Below the pieces are notes generated by a model. That model saw nothing but the letters and a program-made list of their open reading frames with translations. It was not told the DNA's origin and made no database searches. Source: CAZXCK01 sp964639225 (GTDB taxonomy: Bacteria; Chloroflexota; Anaerolineae; Aggregatilineales; Phototrophicaceae). Taken from it: DNA of 14,574 nucleotides. The translations under genes were made by a program, and so were the position numbers. Numbering within the stretch: position 1 is the stretch's first letter; every line of letters begins with the position of its first letter. The stretch spans positions 1-14,574 of the forward strand of contig CAZXCK010000113.1 in NCBI GenBank assembly GCA_964639225.1, written 5' to 3'. Below are positions 8,210 through 14,574 of this stretch, in pieces.

Positions 8210-8722
8210 TCAGTCCGGTTCACCGCGGAAATACGTCCCACAGAAGCACGCGCCGCAGCTACATACAATCCCCCCGCACCGAACACACTCGTAGTCGATG
8301 GCGTTGTCCAGATCTCGCTGACATCGCCAGCAATGAGTAACGCGATGGCCGTCAGCGGTCCGATGTACAGGATTTCGAGCGCGAAGCCCTCTATAGCCAA
8401 GCCCGAGACTCTGTTGATAGGCCTCGTGAAGAGTCTTCAGCTTCGTCAAGTGCTTGTTGCGCTTTTTAGCACGACGGCTGCTAGCTCGTGTAGCGCGCTG
8501 CCGCTCCTTGAGGGGCATGTCCATGAACTTCACGAGTTTCCGTGGTGAGGCTATCACAACCGGATCTTGCTCTCTGACTCGGACGCGGACCCCGATCTCA
8601 TCGTCTTCACATTCGAAGAGATCTGCCATTTTGGTTGTCCCGATGACCGTTCCTACGTACTTGCGCTCAGGATGCCAGACGCGCTCACCCTCTTTGAACC
8701 TCGGAGATTGGCAGCTACTCAT
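8210..8722 (-). CDS. Small Tudor/SH3-like and zinc-ribbon protein (hypothetical)
   Basis: A 170-residue protein I cannot place in a named family. Residues 8-65 begin RFKEGERVWHPERKYVGTVIG, with alternating beta-rich segments to about VVIASPRKLVKF. This resembles the small SH3/Tudor-like barrels (GDRVxHPxFGxGxV type) found at the C-termini of UvrD/PcrA helicases. Residues 71-98 are strongly basic (KERQRATRASSRRAKKRNK), fitting nucleic-acid contact. The C-terminus has C131-x2-C134, C146-x2-C149, then C154, C156, C159 and C161, enough for two zinc sites. The start is ATG 8722, with GGAGG ten bases upstream (8733-8737). It follows the exonuclease-helicase fusion on the same strand and is probably in its operon. 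An accessory DNA-binding or helicase-partner role is inference. Confidence 0.75.
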   Translation of the reverse strand: MSSCQSPRFKEGERVWHPERKYVGTVIGTTKMADLFECEDDEIGVRVRVREQDPVVIASPRKLVKFMDMPLKERQRATRASSRRAKKRNKHLTKLKTLHEAYQQSLGLGYRGLRARNPVHRTADGHRVTHCWRCQRDLDNAIDYECVRCGGIVCSCGACFCGTYFRGEPD

Positions 8723-9026
8723 CTTTTGGGCACCTCCACACCGCAGACGAAGGTACGTCCACCCTCAACTGTAGCCTGGTCGAAAATAGGTGCTGTACTG
8801 GCGTAAGCTTCCCCGCCAAACCGGCCGTTCGAAGGCGGAGTTTCGACCGTGGTGGTATGATCTTCTCCTCTGCGGGGTTAACGAGAGTGTGGTTGCTCAT
8901 CGTTTTTCTGCCGAGCATGAGGCGGCGTGACCACCGCTCTCTCTTTGGGGACAGGTGCCAGGGAGTTCCCGCCACCGCACAATGATTCCGCCCTCTCGGA
9001 AAGTGCGTCTGATCATCCCGTCGCAC
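8715..9026 (-). CDS. Doubtful small open frame between helicase and zinc protein
   Basis: A frame of up to 103 residues starts at GTG 9026, one base after the helicase stop, with GGGAG four bases upstream. It ends in TAG inside the ATG of the zinc-protein gene (8-base overlap). An internal ATG (about 8900) would give a 61-residue protein beginning MSNHTLVNPAEEK. The position between two co-directional genes, with overlapping ends, favours a real gene. Against this, the last 40 codons read as an arginine- and leucine-rich shadow. Another frame (about 8879-8719) looks more protein-like, containing GRFGGEAYASTAPIFDQATV and ending VEVPKR with TGA overlapping the next ATG as ATGA, but it has no ATG, GTG or TTG near its beginning. 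Either a frameshifted small gene or noncoding spacer is possible. No family is recognised. Confidence 0.3.
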   Translation of the reverse strand: MRRDDQTHFPRGRNHCAVAGTPWHLSPKRERWSRRLMLGRKTMSNHTLVNPAEEKIIPPRSKLRLRTAGLAGKLTPVQHLFSTRLQLRVDVPSSAVWRCPKDE

Positions 9027-9027
9027 C

Positions 9028-12000
9028 TCACTCCCGAACCTCCACCTCGATCAACGGCACCTCCCAGCTCTCGACCTGGCAGTAACGCCTGAACTCGGGA
9101 TCACCATCATCTCGTCGTCTCTCGACCAGGCAGAGCACGTGAGCGCGCTTGACCCTGCCGATCCTGTCACGCCAGGCGTCGGATCCCGCCTTGCTCAGGC
9201 GCGCCACGGTGGCCCCGGATTCATTGCAGACCTCGATTCCGGAAGGCGTCGCACGCAGCTGTACGGGATCGCCCGTGCCAAGACGGGCCAGATGGCGATG
9301 AATCGGGTCACTTCCCGGAAGTCTGCCAGCATGACCAATATTGATGTCCTTCATCCCGACGATAGCGTGGGACGTATGAACGATCGAGCGGGGTCCCGCA
9401 TCGCGAGATGATGGCGGGCCGGAATACAGCATGTGCGCGCCATCCAGTGGTTCCAGCAGGTTCGCCAGGTCAGAACCACTGTCAAGGAAGGCGAGATTCT
9501 CGCGCGCCCTCGTCATCGCGACATAGAGCAGACGGCGCTGGGCCTCTTCATCCTCACGGCGATTGCTGGCGCGCCATCCGTCGTCGACAACGAACACGTG
9601 GTCGAACTCGAGGCCCTTGGATGCGTGGGCTGTCGAGATATGGACTCCGTGTCCAATCCGGCACTCCCGGGAGATCTCGTGAAGGAGAAACACGAGGTTG
9701 TCCTCGAGGTCACCGACACGCCGGAGACCATCACCCTCGGCGGCGAGCCATTCCTCCAGGGCGCGTTCGAGGATTCGCGTCCAAGGGCTACCGGACTTCA
9801 ATTCAGCCACGTTGCGTAATGAATCGACCAGATCATGCGCCTTCCAGTGCTCCGTGCGGATGCCTCCGAGGAATGCGAGCGCGGCTCGCATCTCACGAAT
9901 GCGGAACGGCGGTGGCGCAATATCGCGTGGAAGAATCCAGCTACAGGGAACACCCTCGCTGTCCATGACGTCGCGAACTCGAGCCGTACCCTCGCGGGTC
10001 CTGCACAGGATGGCGAAATCCTCCCAGCGCGAGGTCTCGGCAAGCGCCTTCAGCCGCTGGATCTCGGCGGCGATGGCCGTGAGTCCACCGGTCAGATCCC
10101 GGGCCTGCATCACGTGCACTCTTCCACGGACATGCGGGTCCAGACCTTCCCAGCGCCCTCCGCCTGGATCGTGCTGCCGGAATCGATTGCGGCGTAGCTT
10201 GACGCCCGTCTTCATCCGATCACGATTGCTGGAGATGATCTGATCTGCAGCACGAATGATGTTGTCCGAGGATCGGTAGTTCTCGACGAGAGACTCTTCC
10301 CGGACATCCGGGAAGTCGCGGCTGAATCGCCGGATGTATTCGGTGCTGGCACCTCGCCAGTCATAGATCGTCTGGTCGTCGTCTCCGACTGCGAGAATGC
10401 TGATCGCGCTGGCATTGTCGGGTGACCAGCGGCCCGCGATCGCCCTGACGAGCGCATATTGCTTCTCATCGATGTCCTGGTACTCGTCAACGAGGATGTG
10501 GCTGTATCCCCGGAGGATGCGGTCGCGCAGGGGATCCCCGTCGGAACCGGCCACCGTAACATCCTCCGCCGTGAGCATCTCCAGCGCCTGGTCGATGAGT
10601 TCATCGAAGACACGGCCCTGGTTCGTGCCCGCGGCGTCCTCGATCCGGATCGCGGCGCCACTCAGCCTCATGGCGACACCGTGGTAAGTCTGAACGGTCA
10701 CCCCATGGCTGCGCGCTCCGATGAGCTCACGAAGACGCCGCCGCAGCTGGAGAGCAGCCGAGCGATTGAAACATGCAACGAGGATGTTCCTCGGGGGAAC
10801 CCTGTGGACGCCGATCAGGAATGCGACACGATGAACAACCGTCCGGGTCTTTCCGGACCCCGGGCCCGCCAGGATGAGCTGATTCTGTCTCTCCGGGGAC
10901 ATGACGATCCGCTGCTGGGCCTGGTTGGCGAGCGCGTCCACGATCGTTGCGTAGGCCTCGCGGGAGAGCGCCCTTTCAAGCTCTTGCTTGCGCCCGCGGA
11001 AGTACTTGTGGACGAATTCGGCCTCCGGGAGGCGAAAGTACTCGTACGCCAGGGCAAGGCCGGACTGGATCTCGTTCGCGCCGATCTGGGCGAACTCGTT
11101 CATCACGTGTATCTGGAGTATCCGGCGATCATAATGCTGGCCCAGGAGGTCGTAGTCGGACCTGGTGAAGCGTCGCCTGGGATCCTCGGAGAGTCGAATC
11201 GTCATGGCGTGACGGAGAATCGCAAGTCCACCGCGTACGACGATCGATTCGAGACCGTGGAGATAGAGCAAGACGCGCTCGACGACCGAAGCTCGCCCCT
11301 GAACCGGAAGACCCTTGATCGGATCGAGTGCCTCCAGCGCGCCGAGCTCGAACGAGATCTCCGCGGGCCACTGAGATCCCGCCGAGACGATCTGCCGGGC
11401 CTCGCGCCTCAGGAACTGCTCGACGGCGAGCGCGATGTCCTGGCGGTTGGCGACGGCGCGCGTCAGCTCGTCCCACCCTCTCGTCACCGCGACGTTGTAG
11501 TTGTGGTTGCCCGTATGGCGGACCTTGAACAAGGGCGTGCGGCCACGCGTGCCCTTGCGAAGCTTGCTCAGCTGGACGAGGAGCTTGCGGAGCCAGTCGA
11601 GCTCCAGCATCGACGGTCGGAGGTCAAGTCGGGCCAAGAGCTCCTCGCGGACGCGCCGCAGATCCAGGTGAAGAGTCTCGTCGTGATCCGGGTCGGCGCT
11701 ACGCTCGCGCATGACGTCCAGCAATGCGAGCTCGACGGCCTTCGCGGCCGCGAGCCGTCTCGCACGCTTGGTCCGCGGATCGCTGATCTCCGCGGAACAC
11801 AGGACAGTTCTCTCGATCAGACCGAGGTCTTCCATGTCCGTGAGAATGCGGAAGACGAGCTGCGAGCTGGTTCGCCCGCGGTGGCTCTTCTCGGCCTCGA
11901 GATACCGTCGGACGGGCTCCAGACGCATGATCTGATCTGCAGAAAGCAGTTCGCCCGGCCGCAGACGGCCGACCTCTCGCCAGACCGAGCGATATGCGTT

Positions 12001-14283
12001 TGCGGCGAACTCGGCGACCTGGCCCCGGTCCAGGACCCCGTCGCACTCACCGGGATCGGTGATGACCAACCGGGCCTGGAAAATGCGAGTGCGGTTCTCC
12101 CTGCGCTCCAGGAACTCGCAACGCTCCAGCCAGGCCAGAGCCGCCTTGACCTTCGTCTCGGCGCCGTGATCGTCCTCAGCCATGTCGAGCGGATCGTCGG
12201 AAGTGACGCCGAGGATCTCCTCGGTTGTCAGCACCAGCTCTGCACCGGGCTTGCCTCGCGCGGCCTTCCTGATGGCCGCCAGGGTCTGCGAGAGATCCCG
12301 CCATGAGAGCCGGGACTGCAGGGCAAGCTGGAACTGGGTCTCTATGTCCTTCTCGTCGTAGAGCAGAACACACGTTGCGGGATCGCCATCGCGGCCCGCC
12401 CGACCCGCTTCCTGGATGTAGTTCTCGAGCGACCCAGGAATGTCGGCGTGAACAACGAGGCGCACGTCGGACTTGTCGATCCCCATGCCAAAGGCGTTCG
12501 TCGCGACCATGACCCGATACTGGCCGTCCAGGAACTGTTCGATGAGTTCGCGGCGCTCCTCGGATTCCAGTCCGGCGTGAAAGAACGCGGCGCTCAGGTC
12601 GTGAGCCTGCACGTATTCTGCGATCCGTTGCACGCGCTTGCGGGTGGATGCGAAGACCAGGCAGACGCCGTCATCTGACGCCAGATCCAGATGATCCTGG
12701 ATGAGATCCACGAGGACGGCATCCTTCCCGGCCTCCGTGGTCCGCACGACCTGGAAGCGGAGATTGATGCGATCAGGAGAGGCCTCGAATACCGTGAGCG
12801 CCTGTCCGCACTCCCTGTCGAAGATCGTCGCGAGGTCCTCGACAACCTGGGACTGCCCCGTGGCCGTGAAGCAGGCGATGCTCGGAGGCTGCGTCTGCTG
12901 TTCCTGCGCGATCCTCCGGATGAATTTCGCAACATAGAGGTAGTCCGGGCGGAAGTCGTGCCCCCATTTCGATATGCAGTGAGCCTCGTCGAAGACCCAC
13001 GCACCGACCTCACGACTCTTGATCGCGTCGACGACGCTACGGTTGCGCAGCTGCTCGGGCGACACGTACAGAACGCCGACGTCTCCCATCCGGATGGAAT
13101 CCAGGACGTCGGCACGCTCCCAGGGAGACAGGAGACCGCTCAGGGCCGCGGCGGCGTTCGAGCCCGTGGCCCGGGCCAGACCATCGACCTGGTCCTTCAT
13201 CAAGGCCTGAAGCGGCGAGATGACGACCGTGAGCTGCCCACGACGCAGGTGCCGGAGCAAGGCCGGTAGCTGGTAGCAGATGGACTTGCCGGCTCCGGTG
13301 GGGAGCAATGCAAGATGGGGTTGATTGCGGATTCCAGCGGTGGTCACCGCTTCCTGCAGACTCCGGTCGTCCTGGTGAACGGGAGCGTCTCGGAACTGGA
13401 ATCCGAAGTAACGCTGCAGCTGTCCCTGTGCGTCGAAGTGTTCCCGACAGTAGATGCAATCCGGCATGCCGCAGTCGGTGTCCCGGAGACGGTCTATCCA
13501 CGGACGGATCTCCTTGAGCTGCGTCCGGATCCACCGAGGCAAGACGGAGTTCTTCCCTGCCACCCGCAGCCAGGCGCCCACGTAGGCCAGAGCGAAGCGT
13601 TGCTGCGGCTCCGTGAGTCCGGCTTGCAGGCACTGGCGCAGCGCGGTCGAGCAGGTCCGATGCGAGGCGCATGCTTCGAAGGCTCTGGCTGCGCCGTCCA
13701 GATCGAGTTGAGGAGCCCCGATCTGCTCGAGCAACTTCACCATTCCGCGGCTCTCCGGCGGTAGTCCCGCCTCTCGCGAGGATTCGAAGCAGTATCGCAT
13801 CAATCCCACGAAACCCGGGTCACTGGTCTGGAGGGCGCGCAGCTTGTCGACGATGTCGCCGAGTAGCCTGGCCGTGTACCAGGCGTCAGCGACGGGACTG
13901 TTCCGGCTGGACGGGACCAGCTTGTAGTCCTTCACCAGCGAGTGGTAGGGGTGTTCGACGAAGACGAGCGTCGAGAGGTAGAGCGTGTCGATGACCGGTC
14001 GCTGGAGCAATCCGAGCCCTGGGCGGTGCTCACGGAGAATGACCAGATCATGCCCGATGACGTTGTGGCCCACGATCCAGTCGGCATCGCCACACAGCTC
14101 ATCCAGCCGAGCGAGGGCGCGATCCGGACGACCGCGCGGACGCTCGTGAAGATACCGGGTGCCAACGATCGCGCCGACTTGCTGGATCCGTCGGTCAGCG
14201 CCCGTCTCCAGATCGATGTACCCGATTCTCCCGGCGTTCGGAAGGTCGACGGGAGGTAGTGGAAGAACACATTCGGTGGCCAT
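9028..14283 (-). CDS. DEDD exonuclease - RecQ helicase - UvrD helicase fusion
   Basis: A 1751-residue triple fusion. Residues 20-145 form a DEDD 3'-5' exonuclease-like domain: D24-x-E26 in YIDLET, GHNVIGHDL (72-80, D79), and D133 in NSPVADA. C271, C276, C279 and H282 may bind zinc. A RecQ-like SF2 helicase follows: LLPTGAGKS (326-334), FDEAHCISKW (431-440), FTATG (472-476), GMGIDKSD (599-606) and QEAGRAGRDG (624-633). Residues about 680-830 contain two probable winged-helix segments, and 830-1110 are unassigned. An SF1 UvrD/Rep-like helicase then runs: LILAGPGSGKT (1136-1146), VDEYQDID (1265-1272), GDDDQTIYDWRG (1300-1311), VENYRSS (1333-1339), TAHASKGLEF (1551-1560) and VAMTRAREN (1588-1596). 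The C-terminal 100 residues are unassigned. ATG 14283 is chosen because an in-frame TGA lies two codons upstream; AAGAGGG is 12 bases upstream. It probably unwinds and degrades DNA. A defence role is inferred from context. Confidence 0.93.
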   Translation of the reverse strand: MATECVLPLPPVDLPNAGRIGYIDLETGADRRIQQVGAIVGTRYLHERPRGRPDRALARLDELCGDADWIVGHNVIGHDLVILREHRPGLGLLQRPVIDTLYLSTLVFVEHPYHSLVKDYKLVPSSRNSPVADAWYTARLLGDIVDKLRALQTSDPGFVGLMRYCFESSREAGLPPESRGMVKLLEQIGAPQLDLDGAARAFEACASHRTCSTALRQCLQAGLTEPQQRFALAYVGAWLRVAGKNSVLPRWIRTQLKEIRPWIDRLRDTDCGMPDCIYCREHFDAQGQLQRYFGFQFRDAPVHQDDRSLQEAVTTAGIRNQPHLALLPTGAGKSICYQLPALLRHLRRGQLTVVISPLQALMKDQVDGLARATGSNAAAALSGLLSPWERADVLDSIRMGDVGVLYVSPEQLRNRSVVDAIKSREVGAWVFDEAHCISKWGHDFRPDYLYVAKFIRRIAQEQQTQPPSIACFTATGQSQVVEDLATIFDRECGQALTVFEASPDRINLRFQVVRTTEAGKDAVLVDLIQDHLDLASDDGVCLVFASTRKRVQRIAEYVQAHDLSAAFFHAGLESEERRELIEQFLDGQYRVMVATNAFGMGIDKSDVRLVVHADIPGSLENYIQEAGRAGRDGDPATCVLLYDEKDIETQFQLALQSRLSWRDLSQTLAAIRKAARGKPGAELVLTTEEILGVTSDDPLDMAEDDHGAETKVKAALAWLERCEFLERRENRTRIFQARLVITDPGECDGVLDRGQVAEFAANAYRSVWREVGRLRPGELLSADQIMRLEPVRRYLEAEKSHRGRTSSQLVFRILTDMEDLGLIERTVLCSAEISDPRTKRARRLAAAKAVELALLDVMRERSADPDHDETLHLDLRRVREELLARLDLRPSMLELDWLRKLLVQLSKLRKGTRGRTPLFKVRHTGNHNYNVAVTRGWDELTRAVANRQDIALAVEQFLRREARQIVSAGSQWPAEISFELGALEALDPIKGLPVQGRASVVERVLLYLHGLESIVVRGGLAILRHAMTIRLSEDPRRRFTRSDYDLLGQHYDRRILQIHVMNEFAQIGANEIQSGLALAYEYFRLPEAEFVHKYFRGRKQELERALSREAYATIVDALANQAQQRIVMSPERQNQLILAGPGSGKTRTVVHRVAFLIGVHRVPPRNILVACFNRSAALQLRRRLRELIGARSHGVTVQTYHGVAMRLSGAAIRIEDAAGTNQGRVFDELIDQALEMLTAEDVTVAGSDGDPLRDRILRGYSHILVDEYQDIDEKQYALVRAIAGRWSPDNASAISILAVGDDDQTIYDWRGASTEYIRRFSRDFPDVREESLVENYRSSDNIIRAADQIISSNRDRMKTGVKLRRNRFRQHDPGGGRWEGLDPHVRGRVHVMQARDLTGGLTAIAAEIQRLKALAETSRWEDFAILCRTREGTARVRDVMDSEGVPCSWILPRDIAPPPFRIREMRAALAFLGGIRTEHWKAHDLVDSLRNVAELKSGSPWTRILERALEEWLAAEGDGLRRVGDLEDNLVFLLHEISRECRIGHGVHISTAHASKGLEFDHVFVVDDGWRASNRREDEEAQRRLLYVAMTRARENLAFLDSGSDLANLLEPLDGAHMLYSGPPSSRDAGPRSIVHTSHAIVGMKDINIGHAGRLPGSDPIHRHLARLGTGDPVQLRATPSGIEVCNESGATVARLSKAGSDAWRDRIGRVKRAHVLCLVERRRDDGDPEFRRYCQVESWEVPLIEVEVRE

Positions 14284-14435
14284 GTGCGTTCAATTCCCTC
14301 TTCCGCGGAGTCGACTCGAATGGCCATCACCGCAGGTCCCAGGCGACGCATCGTGAGATGTGGAATGGTCCGCGTGCAAGAAGCCGATGTCTTGCCGGAT
14401 ACGGTTAGTTCGGCAGGATTGGTGGCCAACATGAA

Positions 14436-14454
14436 CCCGATGTGGCGAATCGGG
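14436..14454. repeat. Perfect inverted repeat upstream of the helicase fusion
   Basis: CCCGAT (14436-14441) and ATCGGG (14449-14454) are perfect 6-base arms separated by GTGGCGA, about 155 bases before the helicase start. There is no T-run on either side, so an operator or chance repeat is more likely than a terminator. I see no convincing promoter or gene in 14284-14574. Confidence 0.3.
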
Positions 14455-14486
14455 GAAATTTCATGATTCCGGTCGGATCCCGGGCC

Positions 14487-14525
14487 CTACTCGCGGTTCA
14501 CAGGCTCCGGAGCAGGAGCGGGTAG
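14487..14525. repeat. Nested inverted repeat near the right edge
   Basis: The outer arms CTACTCGC (14487-14494) and GCGGGTAG (14518-14525) pair with one G-T. Between them lies the perfect 10-base palindrome GCTCCGGAGC (14504-14513). This could fold into a branched or extended hairpin. No T-run follows on either strand. It may be a regulatory or recombination element, or the remains of a terminator for a gene beyond the window. Confidence 0.3.
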
Positions 14526-14574
14526 AGCAACATTCTTTCTGTAAATTCCTCGGCGCGCCTCAGTCGACCTCCAT

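Noticed and set aside
8146..8340. A 64-codon plus-strand frame over the end of the zinc-protein gene
   Set aside because: It is antisense to the cysteine-rich end of the zinc protein, and its residues look random. The recombinase relic to its left is in a different frame and fades out before it.
10459..12306. A 615-codon open frame on the plus strand, antisense to the helicase fusion
   Set aside because: It lies wholly inside the helicase gene, whose own frame carries complete family motifs. High GC removes stops on the opposite strand, and the translation is rich in Arg, Asp and Leu with no recognisable motif.
13037..13672. A 211-codon minus-strand frame overlapping the RecQ part of the fusion in another frame
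   Set aside because: It has the Ala/Arg/Pro/Ser-rich composition of a shadow frame, and the real frame holds the exonuclease and helicase motifs.
13932..14432. A 166-codon minus-strand frame that starts upstream of the helicase and overlaps its beginning
   Set aside because: The part before the helicase start has no ribosome site or motif, and most of it overlaps conserved exonuclease codons in another frame.
1..14574. CRISPR repeats, tRNA genes, insertion-sequence ends and attachment-site direct repeats
   Set aside because: By eye I saw no regularly spaced repeats, cloverleaf-like segment or paired terminal repeats on either strand. Only a computed search could exclude short att-like repeats.

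Overview
The window is a compact bacterial accessory (defence-island-like) region. All intact genes lie on the minus strand. There is no rRNA, tRNA, CRISPR array or housekeeping gene to place the organism. Shine-Dalgarno sequences, TTG/GTG starts and overlapping genes indicate a bacterium. Base composition is moderate to high GC: hand counts of single 60-base lines gave about 52% in the left operon and 55-73% in the right helicase gene. I cannot name a phylum.

Layout in the direction of transcription (right to left). (1) Bases 14284-14574 hold no gene I can support, only two inverted repeats upstream of the helicase. (2) 14283-9028 encodes a 1751-residue protein that fuses an N-terminal DEDD-type 3'-5' exonuclease domain, a RecQ-like SF2 helicase and a UvrD/Rep-like SF1 helicase. 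(3) 9026-8715 is a doubtful small reading frame. (4) 8722-8210 encodes a 170-residue protein with an N-terminal SH3/Tudor-like barrel, a very basic linker and a C-terminal cluster of eight cysteines. (5) 8150-7640 has no intact gene. It holds a decayed plus-strand relic of a large serine recombinase (zinc ribbon and coiled coil) that meets an orphan minus-strand coding remnant at about 7832-7838. (6) 7639-180 is a tightly coupled four-gene operon: a MORC/GHKL ATPase, a Z1-domain SF2 helicase-like ATPase, a PD-(D/E)xK (DUF4420-type) nuclease and an AIPR-family protein. The genes overlap by 1-8 bases and use strong internal ribosome binding sites. (7) Bases 1-179 hold only an imperfect hairpin.

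The four-gene operon matches a cassette predicted from comparative genomics of prokaryotic MORC ATPases to act in restriction of foreign DNA, where it often travels with a C5 DNA methylase and Vsr-like genes. No methyltransferase is visible here, so the cassette is either methylase-independent, has its methylase outside the window, or lost it at the recombinase-relic junction. Inferred roles are an ATP-gated DNA clamp (MORC), an NTP-driven motor (Z1), a nuclease (PD-(D/E)xK) and an abortive-infection type effector (AIPR). The exonuclease-RecQ-UvrD fusion with its zinc/Tudor-like partner looks like a second, separate DNA-processing module, also plausibly antiviral. The two modules are separated by mobile-element debris. 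Whether they cooperate cannot be told from sequence alone.
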